From Anaerostipes rhamnosivorans (GTDB lineage: Bacteria > Bacillota > Clostridia > Lachnospirales > Lachnospiraceae): a stretch of 64,000 bases of DNA. Positions 27,114 through 34,927 of this stretch are shown piece after piece. How positions within the stretch are numbered: position 1 is the stretch's first letter; each line of letters begins with the position of its first letter. Both the position numbers and the translations under genes were made by a program. The notes under the pieces were generated by a model. The model saw only the letters and a list, made by a program, of their open reading frames with translations. It was not told the origin of the DNA and ran no database searches. The stretch spans positions 1,836,001 to 1,900,000 of the forward strand of contig NZ_CP040058.1 of NCBI RefSeq assembly GCF_005280655.1. The letters are read 5' to 3'.

Positions 27114-28159
27114 ATGCCGATCACTCCTTTCACATAACCCGCCGCAGGTTCAGGGGGCAGGCCGTACCGGACACGTTCCATAATGGTGATCAGCCTCTGT
27201 ATCTCTTCCTCTTTATAGAAAAGATACGCCGTGAGGCTTGCGATGGAATAGGGATCCCTCCTTCTCTCTGTCAAATAAAGACGGTGAAGGCATTCTCTAT
27301 ACATGTATTCGATGGAGTCTACTTCCTCCATGCGGTACCGTTTTCCATAGTACCCGCCAAACACCACTGCGCTGAACTCCTTGATCCCCGAAACTTCGGT
27401 CAGTTTCTTTAAATCTTCTGTGGGAATATGAAAATGGATCGGAATCAGCAGCGCATAAATATCCGCAGGCTGCATATCGTAATATTTTTTGGAGCGGTAG
27501 ATCCACTGCAGATTTAACAGATCGATCTGTGTGCCCGCTTCTTTTGTAAAGATCTCAAGTTCTTTCTTTTTAAGGATCTTTTTCTTTTCTTTCCATACTG
27601 ATGAAAAATAATATAGGTTTAGGGCCAGATCATAATCAAACAACTCCGAGGCCCCTGCCTCTACAAGTTTTGACAGAGGCGTACCATACTCTGTATCCCT
27701 GAGGGCTTCCACCAGCTCTCTGATATTCTCTGCCCTGATCAGGCGGTCAATGGAAATCTGGGAATATTGGTCAAAAAACTGCTTTTTATAATCCAGGTCA
27801 AAGGGTTTCTGATAATGATTAAAAATAATGCGGAAACAGTAATTGATCAACTCCACCTCGTACCGTTTCAGATACAACTTCAAAAATCTCCTCTGCTCCA
27901 GCCCCGAAAACCTATAAAGCTTGGTATAATCCTCATACAAGGGCTGTATCAGCACCTTTTCAATCTTCCCCCGATGAAGATCCGTATCATCCAGAACTGA
28001 CAAGATATCCCGGTAGGCAGGAAATCCTTTCAGACGGCTGACTACCTCTGGGACACTTCCAAGCTCTGACAGCATTTTAAAATCTTCTTCCTTCAGCAGT
28101 TTTGCGCTCATAGCCCTTATCTTCGTGACCATGGCACTGTATTTTATCATGCTTCCCAT
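27110..28159 (-). CDS. atpC: V-type ATPase subunit C
   Basis: Socket subunit joining the central stalk to the membrane ring (homologue of eukaryotic d), 349 aa, all-helical. The N-terminal YSAMVTKIRAMSAKLLKEEDF and the internal FLKLYLKRYEVELINYCFR are family-like. Placed directly before subunit I, unlike Enterococcus where C follows E. The start ATG has GAGGTATAG upstream, 3 nt after the G/H stop. Confidence 0.9.
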   Translation of the reverse strand: MGSMIKYSAMVTKIRAMSAKLLKEEDFKMLSELGSVPEVVSRLKGFPAYRDILSVLDDTDLHRGKIEKVLIQPLYEDYTKLYRFSGLEQRRFLKLYLKRYEVELINYCFRIIFNHYQKPFDLDYKKQFFDQYSQISIDRLIRAENIRELVEALRDTEYGTPLSKLVEAGASELFDYDLALNLYYFSSVWKEKKKILKKKELEIFTKEAGTQIDLLNLQWIYRSKKYYDMQPADIYALLIPIHFHIPTEDLKKLTEVSGIKEFSAVVFGGYYGKRYRMEEVDSIEYMYRECLHRLYLTERRRDPYSIASLTAYLFYKEEEIQRLITIMERVRYGLPPEPAAGYVKGVIGI

Positions 28160-28162
28160 AGG

Positions 28163-28474
28163 CTATACCTCGCTGATCCTTTTTACGATCTCCCTGGCAT
28201 ACTGGTCCCCTCTTCGTTCATACTCCGCCATAAGCCCCTGGATCTTTGCCTCCTGTTCCTTTCTTAAGCGGGCTTTTTCTTCTGACAGCTGTCTCTCCAC
28301 CTCATCAGAGGTACCCGAAAGCCGCTGTTTTGTCTCCGCCTTTAATGCTTCATCAAACTGTTTTTGTTTCTGCCACATCTCCTGTTCCAGCTCTTTTTTC
28401 TGCTCGTCTGCATGTCTTATGATGGCGGCAGCGGCATTCTCAATCTCCGTCAGTTTTTTTACAATGGAATCCAT
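28163..28474 (-). CDS. V-type ATPase subunit G/H (peripheral stalk)
   Basis: 103 aa, almost entirely one charged heptad-repeat helix (EQKKELEQEMWQKQKQFDEAL...), as in the NtpF/AhaH stalk subunits that pair with subunit E. It is the first gene of the operon, with AAAAGGGGGCG 5 nt before the ATG. Assignment rests on coiled-coil character and position; sequence is poorly conserved in this family. Confidence 0.85.
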   Translation of the reverse strand: MDSIVKKLTEIENAAAAIIRHADEQKKELEQEMWQKQKQFDEALKAETKQRLSGTSDEVERQLSEEKARLRKEQEAKIQGLMAEYERRGDQYAREIVKRISEV

Positions 28475-28512
28475 CTTTACGCCCCCTTTTTGCAGTCCTT
28501 TTATTTCTCTCC

Positions 28513-28518
28513 ATTATA
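28513..28518 (-). promoter_or_regulatory. putative -10 of the V-ATPase operon
   Basis: Consensus TATAAT on the minus strand about 40 nt before the first ATP-synthase ATG. No convincing -35 is seen because the region upstream is the terminator T-run of the neighbouring gene. Confidence 0.4.
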
Positions 28519-28530
28519 CACCTTCTATAT

Positions 28531-28578
28531 AAAAAAAACATCTGAAAAGCTAAGGATATTTTTCCTGCTTTTCAGATG
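28531..28578 (-). terminator. terminator of the RNase H-HAD unit
   Basis: Perfect 12-base arms CATCTGAAAAGC (28539-28550) and GCTTTTCAGATG (28567-28578), followed on the minus strand by eight T. It lies 12 nt after the HAD stop. Confidence 0.88.
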
Positions 28579-28590
28579 CGAAACTTAGTT

Positions 28591-29253
28591 TTAACTGGCA
28601 CACTCTGTTTTTAATATGTGCAATAACTGCCGTTCGTCCGAAACCATAAAGTCCGGCTGCTTTCCCTTTTCCGGAAGCTCATCTCGTCTCCGGTTGAACC
28701 AGATATTGTTCCATCCGGCTTTTATGGCCCCGGAAATATCTGTGGCGTAAGTATCCCCGATAAACCACGTCTCTTTCCGGTCCAGCCCGAACCGTTTTTG
28801 GGCAAGTTCAAAAATCTCTGGATCCGGCTTACGTACCCCCTCGTCTCCTGAGACAATGATCCGATCTTTGGGAATCCACTTTTCCAGCCCAAGCTGTTTC
28901 ACTTTGTTCCACTGAGGCCGTGAAAATCCGTTTGTGATCACTCCTATAAATATGTCTCTCTCACGGCAGAAGTCCAGTATTTCCCTGCTTTCCTCCGTAA
29001 GCCTGATCTTTGTCTGCTCAATACGGTAGACATCATGAAACTGCATCACTTCTGCCTGTGTAAGCTGGAGGCCATAAGACAGGAATGCCTTCCGGATTCG
29101 GTCCACCACCGGGATATCATGCTTTCTTCCGGCCAGGAATAACTCCATGGAAGATACGGGATACTTCTCTCTAAAAACTTGGTCACAGGCAGCACAAAAC
29201 GGGATTGACACATCATAAAGAGTGTCATCCACATCGAACAAGATTGCCAACAT
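28591..29253 (-). CDS. HAD-superfamily hydrolase (subfamily IA phosphatase)
   Basis: 220 aa. Nucleophile motif FDVDDTLYD (residues 6-14), motif II in GVITNGFSRPQ, motif III Lys in EGVRKPDPEIF, motif IV in WFIGDTYATDISGA. Helical cap domain between motifs I and II. Close in type to YjjG/YfnB-like nucleotide or sugar phosphatases; the substrate cannot be named. It starts 24 nt after the RNase H stop, so the two are probably co-transcribed. Confidence 0.88.
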   Translation of the reverse strand: MLAILFDVDDTLYDVSIPFCAACDQVFREKYPVSSMELFLAGRKHDIPVVDRIRKAFLSYGLQLTQAEVMQFHDVYRIEQTKIRLTEESREILDFCRERDIFIGVITNGFSRPQWNKVKQLGLEKWIPKDRIIVSGDEGVRKPDPEIFELAQKRFGLDRKETWFIGDTYATDISGAIKAGWNNIWFNRRRDELPEKGKQPDFMVSDERQLLHILKTECAS

Positions 29254-29277
29254 CTTCTACCTCTCTTTTTATCTGGT

Positions 29278-29922
29278 CTATGTTTGCTTAACCCACTGGC
29301 CGTCCCCTTTTGGAACAAAACTTCCGTCGCCGATCCCAAGGGCGGACTTTGCCAGCATATCTGCCATATCGTTGTATTCGTCATTGGAATGTCCTTTGAC
29401 CTTGACGAACCTCACTTGAAGCCGGTCTTTGATCCCGTCATAGAATCTTTTGTAGGCGGCTGTTCCTTCTTTTTTGGTCTTCCACTCACCGGTGCACCAC
29501 TTTGCAATGCCTTCATAGTCGTAATAGACCGCCAGCTTCTCATAACCGCTGTCAGCGGCATATCTCATAGCCTTTTCAGCTCCCTTGATCTCCCCGGCCA
29601 CGTTCCTCATTGAGGCCAGCGCCGGATCCGCATACTTCTCCGCAAAATACAGCTCCCCATCCTTCTCCTTCAGCACCATACCGTATGAGTATTCTTTCCT
29701 GCTATGGTCATAACTTCCATCTACATAAGCGGTCAGAGTATGCTCATCGATCTCCATGGCCTGTCCTAACGAAGAGTCAAGAAAGGCCTGCGCCTCCTCC
29801 ATCGTCGGGAAACTCTTAAACTGGGCACATGCAAACCCGGAAGTCTGTGCCTGGCACTCCTTCCATGTACGGTAAATCCCAGGGGTCCGTCCTTGTTTTA
29901 CTGCATAATATTTATTTGCCAC
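29278..29922 (-). CDS. rnhA: ribonuclease H1 with N-terminal hybrid-binding domain
   Basis: Degrades RNA in RNA-DNA hybrids. It has 214 aa: an N-terminal viroplasmin-type hybrid-binding domain (residues 4-50, YYAVKQGRTPGIYRTWKEC) and an RNase HI domain from about 60 with the catalytic set D68 (YVDGSYD), E111 (GEIKGAEKA), D135 and a late Asp in YNDMADMLAK. The start is GTG at 29922 with GGAGG upstream; without it the hybrid-binding domain would be cut. Confidence 0.94.
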   Translation of the reverse strand: MANKYYAVKQGRTPGIYRTWKECQAQTSGFACAQFKSFPTMEEAQAFLDSSLGQAMEIDEHTLTAYVDGSYDHSRKEYSYGMVLKEKDGELYFAEKYADPALASMRNVAGEIKGAEKAMRYAADSGYEKLAVYYDYEGIAKWCTGEWKTKKEGTAAYKRFYDGIKDRLQVRFVKVKGHSNDEYNDMADMLAKSALGIGDGSFVPKGDGQWVKQT

Positions 29923-29966
29923 GTTCTAGTCCTCCATTTTTTCTATCACTTTCATTATAACAGAAA

Positions 29967-29998
29967 CAGGAGACATCTGAAAGTACAGATGCCCCCTG
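29967..29998 (-). terminator. terminator after the 84-aa gene
   Basis: Thirteen-base arms (29967-29979 and 29986-29998, one or two mismatches) around a 6-nt loop, followed on the minus strand by TTTCTGTT. It lies between the small gene at 30035 and rnhA; the rnhA promoter (TATAAT near 29955-29960) sits directly behind it. Confidence 0.7.
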
Positions 29999-30034
29999 TC
30001 TGATTGTCGATATTTGATAATAAGAGATGAAGTT

Positions 30035-30289
30035 TTAGTTATTCGACAAATTTACAGAAAAACTGTATGTAGCGTTTGCCTTGGACAAGACCTTCTGCTT
30101 TACAGAGCAGTCATCGATCAGATAGGAGAACTCTTTCATCACATCCCATAGATCTCTGGCTTCCTGCCCGCTCAGCTCCGTTGTCCGATCGTTTAGTAAC
30201 TTCCCAACGGCTGCCGCTGTCTTTTTTACGTTTTCTGTGCTAAAATCATTTCCAAGCAACTCTAAAAAAACTTCAGACATATATTTCAT
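30035..30289 (-). CDS. small hypothetical helical protein
   Basis: 84 aa, no family recognised. Mostly polar and helical (KKTAAAVGKLLNDRTTELSGQEARDLWDVMKEF), no membrane segment, no cysteine cluster. The ATG at 30289 (MKYMSEV) has AAAGGAG 6 nt upstream and is preferred to the frame start at 30307. Single gene with its own extended -10 promoter and terminator. Confidence 0.65.
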   Translation of the reverse strand: MKYMSEVFLELLGNDFSTENVKKTAAAVGKLLNDRTTELSGQEARDLWDVMKEFSYLIDDCSVKQKVLSKANATYSFSVNLSNN

Positions 30290-30336
30290 ATTTGCTCCTT
30301 TTATCATCTAAAAAGTAACACAGCTCATACTCTTAG

Positions 30337-30345
30337 ATTATAGCA
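30337..30345 (-). promoter_or_regulatory. extended -10 promoter of the 84-aa gene
   Basis: TGC-TATAAT on the minus strand (30345-30337), about 45 nt before the ATG. No good -35. Confidence 0.45.
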
Positions 30346-30388
30346 AAATACTGAAAAAGTCTATTCTTTTCGACAGACATAAAAGGAA

Positions 30389-30414
30389 GGAATCCGTCTC
30401 TATTCGACAGATTC
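30389..30414 (-). terminator. possible terminator at the end of the xre gene
   Basis: Arms GAATCCGTC (30390-30398) and GACAGATTC (30406-30414) pair at 8 of 9 positions and overlap the stop codon region. The downstream minus-strand tail is CTTCCTTTTA, a weak T-tract. Confidence 0.4.
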
Positions 30415-30738
30415 TCCCTTCATGCTTTTATTGAAAGTGTCCAACAAATCTGATAAAATCCGTTTTTGTTTCGGTGTCAGATTCTCCACCTTCAGGAGAA
30501 GTTTGCTTTCGCTTTCAATAATTTCCGGATCAAACTGATCTTTCAAAATTTCGTTTGGTGCCGTTTTCAACGCCCGGCATATTTTGACGAACAAAGGCAG
30601 ACTTGGCAGCCTGATCCCTGATTCTATCTGCCTGATGTGCCCTGCATTGACATCACAAATTTCTGAAAGAGCTTCGGAAGTCAGCCCTCTCTCCTTCCGA
30701 ATCTGGTTGATCCTCTTACCCAACAATCTGCGTTCCAT
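30400..30738 (-). CDS. XRE-family transcriptional regulator
   Basis: 112 aa. A helix-turn-helix of the Cro/C1 type fills residues 1-65 (LGKRINQIRKERGLTSEALSE...DVNAGHIRQIESGIRLPSLPLFVKICRAL). A short acidic helical tail ending in KRILSDLLDTFNKS follows. The start is unsure: a frame from GTG at 30786 is open, but ATG at 30738 (MERRLLGKR) suits the family, though its ribosome-binding site is weak. Target unknown; divergent from the DUF305 gene. Confidence 0.75.
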   Translation of the reverse strand: MERRLLGKRINQIRKERGLTSEALSEICDVNAGHIRQIESGIRLPSLPLFVKICRALKTAPNEILKDQFDPEIIESESKLLLKVENLTPKQKRILSDLLDTFNKSMKGESVE

Positions 30739-30998
30739 ATGTATGGTTCCAATCGGTCTTATTTTCTCTCTCTCATATCCTTTCACAGCCTGATCACACT
30801 AGTTTTTAATACATGCATTTCATTATATACAAAAGGGTTCCTGTTCCACTAGATGCCGAAATGTATGTTCATGTACCTTTTAGCATACACAGCAGGCGGA
30901 GAGGTTCATACTTCCTCTCATTATGTCGAATTTTGTCGCGCATAATTCTGCCTCCAATCAACCATACTAAACATAATTATGGAAGAAAGGAGCAGAAT

Positions 30999-31667
30999 AT
31001 GAAAAAGAGAATTAATTTTTGGGTTATTGGAATAGCAGTCTTTGCTGTTATCATTGCAGCATGGGCCATAGCCTTCAATTTTAAAAACTCGAAGAATGCT
31101 TCCGTTGAGAGTCTCTCGTTATATAGGAAAGACCAGGATACTATTATGGAAAAAATGATGAAGGATATGTTAGATATACCTGTATCAGAAAATGAGGCTG
31201 TTGATTTTCTAGAAGGAATGATCCCCCACCACGAATCTGCAGTCGCCATGGCTGAAAGCTATCTCAAACATGGCGGGGACCAAAAAACATTAAAGCCGCT
31301 TGCGGAGGATATCATCACAGTACAGAAGGATGAGATCAAACAGATGCAGACTCTGATCCAAAAACTGGACAGCAGCAAGAACCACTCAAGAAGCAGGTCA
31401 TCCTCTTATATGAAGGAGTACCGGCAGATGTTTCACCAATCCCATTCCGGTCATACCTCATCCGCAGACGCCTCATCCATTGATGAAGCCTTTGCAGAAG
31501 GTATGATCGAACACCATCAGATGGCGGTAGATATGTCAGAACTGATCCTTAAATATACAAAACAAAAGGATGTCACCAAACTGGCCAAGAATATCATAAA
31601 AACACAACAGGCAGAGATTCGTAAGATGAACGTGGTTTTAAAAGAAAGGAACCATTCTCATCACTGA
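30999..31667 (+). CDS. DUF305-domain membrane-anchored protein
   Basis: 222 aa. One N-terminal helix (7-27), then two copies of the DUF305 motif: MIPHHESAVAM (74-84) and MIEHHQMAVDM (169-179), each followed by a long helix. The paired His and the Met-rich surroundings suggest a ferritin-like four-helix metal-binding module outside the membrane; relatives are often near copper genes, but metal binding is inferred. Ser/His-rich linker 125-155 and a final HSHH. The ATG at 30999 has GAAAGGAG upstream; an upstream in-frame ATG at 30813 has none. It ends overlapping the convergent Cys-rich gene by 7 nt. Confidence 0.85.
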   Translation: MKKRINFWVIGIAVFAVIIAAWAIAFNFKNSKNASVESLSLYRKDQDTIMEKMMKDMLDIPVSENEAVDFLEGMIPHHESAVAMAESYLKHGGDQKTLKPLAEDIITVQKDEIKQMQTLIQKLDSSKNHSRSRSSSYMKEYRQMFHQSHSGHTSSADASSIDEAFAEGMIEHHQMAVDMSELILKYTKQKDVTKLAKNIIKTQQAEIRKMNVVLKERNHSHH

Positions 31668-31936
31668 GATCCGCCTTTCTTCATGGCGGCAGTTATTTCG
31701 GAAAACTTTCCGATGATATCGTCATAATTGTCTCTTTTGTGAGGCACCATGCAATGGCTGCAGTCTTTTATACCGTTTTGATATCTAAAATTGCCGCCAC
31801 AGTCTTTTCCAAGCATATAAAGCGGGCAATAACAAAACAGACAGTTAAAATTGTCAGGGTCGTCCGTTTCGTGACAAGGGAAAAACTCACAATCCCTATG
31901 GCTAAAAAACTGATAGTTCTTTGATTTTTTAGCCAT
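31661..31936 (-). CDS. cysteine-rich small-domain protein
   Basis: 91 aa with eight Cys (CEFFPCHE, CLFCYCPLY, DCGG, DCSHC), matching the cysteine-rich small domain found as a stand-alone or CbiZ-linked module in cobalamin loci of Clostridia. Likely binds a metal or Fe-S cluster; no enzymatic role is established. It overlaps the end of cobA-hemD by 8 nt, so it belongs to that unit and probably to cobalamin precursor metabolism. Confidence 0.8.
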   Translation of the reverse strand: MAKKSKNYQFFSHRDCEFFPCHETDDPDNFNCLFCYCPLYMLGKDCGGNFRYQNGIKDCSHCMVPHKRDNYDDIIGKFSEITAAMKKGGSQ

Positions 31937-33446
31937 GTCTCCCTCCCTTCTGCTGCTTGATCACAAGGCGGACCAGACTTTCGATGTCTGCCTTGTCAGC
32001 TACATACACATCCATACCAAGAGATCTTGCCGCTTTGGCTGTCTGCTCCCCGATACAGGCCGCTTTCAAGCCTTTGATACCGGTGTCCGGCAGAGCTTTG
32101 GCAAAGCCGCGCACAGTAGAGGCACTGGTAAAGACAGCCCAGCTGATCTCTCCGTTCTCGATCATTTCTTTTACAGGAACCAACTGCCATCTTTCATGGC
32201 AGGTCTCATAAACCGCCACATCATCCACTCTGATATCCGGTTTGCCCTCAAGAATCCGGATCAGTTCCTGGTTTCCTAAAGCCGCGCGCGGGATCAGGAT
32301 ATGTTCCCCTCCGGACAGAACGTCAAAAAGCGCCCTGCCTAGGGAAACTCCGTCGTAGATCTCCGGCATCAAGTCACAAAATAGTCCTCTTTCTTCTAAC
32401 GCACGATTTGTCCCCGCTCCGATGGCAGCAATCTTACAGCCGCCAAGAATACGGATATCTCTCTTTTGTTTTCTCAATTCTTCAAAGAAAATCCTGACTC
32501 CACCTGGGCTTGTAAAAACGATCCAATCATAAGAGCTTATTTTGTCCAGTGCTGAAGAGAGCATGCTTTGATCTTCTTTTGGCTTAATCAATATTGAGGG
32601 CATTTCAAGTACTTCCGCCCCCTTTTCCCGAAACATGGCCGCAGTCCTTGAAATGAGATCCCTTGGACGGGTCAAAAGAATACGGCACCCTGCCAGGGGA
32701 AGGTCCTCATACCAGGCAAACTCTTCTGAAAGCTTACAGACCTCTCCCACTACAATGACCGCAGGGGTTTCGATCCTGCTTCGGCGCACGGCATCCTCCA
32801 ATCCAGAAAGAGTTGACAAAACTCTTTTCTGCCCTGCTGTCGTTCCCTTTGAGAGCACTGCTGCCGGCATCTCAGAATTCATCCCAGCTTTTGTGAGGGA
32901 CTTTATAATATCCGGAAGGGATGAGATTCCCATTAGAAATACCAGGGTTCCTTTTGTCCTCACGAGCGCTTCAAAATCAATATCATATTCGGCGCCGGCC
33001 TTTTTATGCCCCGTAATGATATGTAAGGAAGAGCTTATGTCCCGGTGGGTTACCGGGATTCCATTGTATTCCGGCACCGCAACGGGAGATGTGATCCCTG
33101 GAATGACCTCAAACGGAATGTTATGCTGTCTCAGCAGTTCCAATTCCTCTCCTCCCCTGCCAAACATAAAGGGATCTCCCCCTTTCAACCGAACCACATA
33201 ATTTCCTTTTTTCGCCTCAGAAAGCAGTATCTGATTGATTTCTTCCTGTGTCATTGTATGGCATCCAGCACGTTTCCCTACATAAATATATTTTGCCTGT
33301 CTGGGAAGCGATGACAATACTTCGGGGCCCACCAGGCTGTCATAGACGATCACGTCCGCTGTTTTTAATACTTCCGCTGCCTTTATAGTCAACAAACCAA
33401 CTGCTCCCGGTCCTGCACCGGCAAGCCATACTTTTCCTGTCTTCAT
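31929..33446 (-). CDS. cobA-hemD: fused uroporphyrinogen-III methyltransferase / uroporphyrinogen-III synthase
   Basis: Bifunctional enzyme of 505 aa. Residues 1 to about 245 are the SAM-dependent methyltransferase (VWLAGAGPGAVGLLT, VRLKGGDPFMFGRGGEE, GIPVTHRD), making precorrin-2. Residues about 250-505 are HemD-like (LLTRPRDLISRTAAMF, IVFTSPGGVRIFFEEL, ISWAVFTSASTVRGF), closing the tetrapyrrole ring. The fusion is usual in Clostridia. Two adjacent ATGs exist; the second (33446) lies 7 nt after GGAGGG. It is divergent from the cobalt-transport genes. Confidence 0.95.
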   Translation of the reverse strand: MKTGKVWLAGAGPGAVGLLTIKAAEVLKTADVIVYDSLVGPEVLSSLPRQAKYIYVGKRAGCHTMTQEEINQILLSEAKKGNYVVRLKGGDPFMFGRGGEELELLRQHNIPFEVIPGITSPVAVPEYNGIPVTHRDISSSLHIITGHKKAGAEYDIDFEALVRTKGTLVFLMGISSLPDIIKSLTKAGMNSEMPAAVLSKGTTAGQKRVLSTLSGLEDAVRRSRIETPAVIVVGEVCKLSEEFAWYEDLPLAGCRILLTRPRDLISRTAAMFREKGAEVLEMPSILIKPKEDQSMLSSALDKISSYDWIVFTSPGGVRIFFEELRKQKRDIRILGGCKIAAIGAGTNRALEERGLFCDLMPEIYDGVSLGRALFDVLSGGEHILIPRAALGNQELIRILEGKPDIRVDDVAVYETCHERWQLVPVKEMIENGEISWAVFTSASTVRGFAKALPDTGIKGLKAACIGEQTAKAARSLGMDVYVADKADIESLVRLVIKQQKGGRHG

Positions 33447-33468
33447 CATTACCCTCCTTTTATTTTCC

Positions 33469-33497
33469 ATCATAGCATATTGACAAGGTTCTAACAA
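33469..33497 (-). promoter_or_regulatory. promoter of cobA-hemD
   Basis: Minus strand TTGTTA (33497-33492), 17 nt, TATGAT (33474-33469) with an extended TGC. It interlocks with the rightward promoter: each -35 lies in the other's spacer. Confidence 0.65.
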
Positions 33498-33508
33498 CTC
33501 GATAAAAT
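33480..33508 (+). promoter_or_regulatory. promoter of the cbiMNQ(OK) operon
   Basis: TTGACA (33480-33485), 17 nt, TAAAAT (33503-33508). It places the transcript start just before the riboswitch. Confidence 0.7.
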
Positions 33509-33523
33509 GGGAGAAATTGAATG

Positions 33524-33690
33524 TTTACAGGTGCCTTTCTTTTGGAAGGAGAATAGGAAAGCGGGTGAGAATCCCGCACGGTCCCGCCGCTGTATAGGAA
33601 GAGCTGCATTTCAATCATGTCACTGGGAAACCGGGAAGGCGAAATGCCGCAGTGAGGCCTGAGTCAGAAGACCTGCCGTAAGCATGCGAT
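33524..33690 (+). promoter_or_regulatory. cobalamin riboswitch
   Basis: The B12 box GAGTCAGAAGACCTGCC is at 33661-33677. Upstream come the family features in order: GGAAAGCGGGTGAGAATCCCGC (stem near 33556-33577), ACGGTCCCGCCGCTGT, then CACTGGGAAACCGGGAAGG near 33621. Binding of adenosyl- or hydroxocobalamin should shut off cbiM-cbiN-cbiQ-cbiOK. Boundaries are approximate. Confidence 0.93.
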
Positions 33691-33769
33691 TTACACTGAA
33701 GCTGCGAAAGACAGCCAGTGTAGAATATTACCGTCGGAGGATTCGCACCCTCCTGCGCTTATATTCGGT

Positions 33770-33793
33770 GCGTCAGTTTTTACTGGCGTTTTT
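33770..33793 (+). terminator. riboswitch expression-platform terminator
   Basis: GCGTCAG (33770-33776) pairs with CTGGCGT (33783-33789) and is followed by TTTTTA. Two more hairpins precede it (ACACTG/CAGTGT near 33694-33722 and GGAGG/CCTCC near 33736-33753), which could act as antiterminator partners. It lies 50 nt before the cbiM ATG. Confidence 0.6.
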
Positions 33794-33843
33794 AGCGGTG
33801 TATGTTTCCGCTGAAACACATTTGTGAATCGAAAGGAGCAAAC

Positions 33844-34605
33844 ATGAAAAACTCACAAAAGATCCTTGTAACCGCTGCATTGGCGGCAGCTGTTATCTTC
33901 GGCTTCGGCCCCACAGCAAACGCCATGCACATCATGGAGGGATACCTTCCTCCCAAATTCTGTATTGCCTGGGGAGCATTAAGCCTGCCGTTTTTAGCCG
34001 CAGGATTTCTCTCCATCAAGAAAACGGTCCGTAAAGACCGGCGGCTGATGACCATATTGGCTATGTCAGGGGCATTCATCTTCGTCATTTCTTCGTTAAA
34101 GATTCCTTCCGTCACAGGCAGTTGTTCCCATATGACCGGTACCGGTCTTGGAGCCATTTTATTCGGGCCTGCCGCTGTCAGCATCTTGGGTATCATCGTA
34201 CTGATCTTCCAGGCAGTTCTTCTGGCCCACGGCGGATTGACGACCCTTGGCGCCAATACCTTTTCCATGGCCATCGCAGGCCCGTTCTTATCCTTCGGCA
34301 TCTATAAGCTCTGTAAAAAATTCGGACTGAACCGACGGGTCAGTGTCTTTTTCGCCGCTATGCTGGGAGATATTTTTACATACTGCATAACGAGTATTCA
34401 GCTGGCTTTGGCATATCCGTCAGAACAGGGCGGATTTATGGCTTCTGCGCTGAAATTTCTCGGGGTATTTGCTCCGACTCAGCTCCCCCTTGCCATTGTG
34501 GAAGGGATTCTGACTGTCGTGATCATCATTGCGCTGGAATCCTACGCACGCCCCGAGCTTAAACTCCTCAACTTCATCAAGGAGGGACAAGCATATGAAA
34601 AGTGA
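33844..34605 (+). CDS. cbiM: cobalt ECF transporter, substrate-binding membrane protein CbiM
   Basis: S-component of the cobalt energy-coupling transporter. It has 253 aa with a signal peptide ending in PTANA (residue 27); the mature protein would begin [10 protein letters not shown] (from 28), the N-terminal Met-His that coordinates Co2+ in CbiM/NikM. About seven membrane helices. [18 protein letters not shown] and [19 protein letters not shown] are family motifs. The ATG at 33844 has GAAAGGAG upstream; the longer frame from 33802 is rejected. Under riboswitch control. Confidence 0.95.
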   Translation: MKNSQKILVTAALAAAVIFGFGPTANAMHIMEGYLPPKFCIAWGALSLPFLAAGFLSIKKTVRKDRRLMTILAMSGAFIFVISSLKIPSVTGSCSHMTGTGLGAILFGPAAVSILGIIVLIFQAVLLAHGGLTTLGANTFSMAIAGPFLSFGIYKLCKKFGLNRRVSVFFAAMLGDIFTYCITSIQLALAYPSEQGGFMASALKFLGVFAPTQLPLAIVEGILTVVIIIALESYARPELKLLNFIKEGQAYEK

Positions 34606-34927
34606 TAAGAAAAAAGTCATCCTCCTGCTTGCGCTGGCTGCGTTCATCGCCGTGGTCCCTCTGTTTGCCTTAAAGGGAGCTGAATTCGGCGGCTCTGACG
34701 ATGCCGGAAGTGTCATGATATCAAAGATCGAAGGGAAAGAATATCAGCCTTGGTTCACTCCTGTACTGGAAACCTTTATCGACGGTGAACTTCCAGGCGA
34801 AGTGGAAAGCCTCCTGTTCTGTGTACAGACTGGGATCGGGGTTGGGATCATCGCCTATAACTTGGGACGTTTAAGGGAACGCAAACGCCTTCTCTCCGGA
34901 ACTGGGGCAGCAGAAAATGCTGATTGA
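34595..34927 (+). CDS. cbiN: cobalt transport protein CbiN
   Basis: Small accessory of the cobalt transporter, 110 aa, two membrane helices (about 8-27 and 75-92) with a short outer loop containing GAEFGGSDD and the conserved PWFTPVLE. Helps load cobalt onto CbiM. The start overlaps the end of cbiM by 11 nt, with GGAGGGAC upstream. Confidence 0.93.
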   Translation: MKSDKKKVILLLALAAFIAVVPLFALKGAEFGGSDDAGSVMISKIEGKEYQPWFTPVLETFIDGELPGEVESLLFCVQTGIGVGIIAYNLGRLRERKRLLSGTGAAENAD

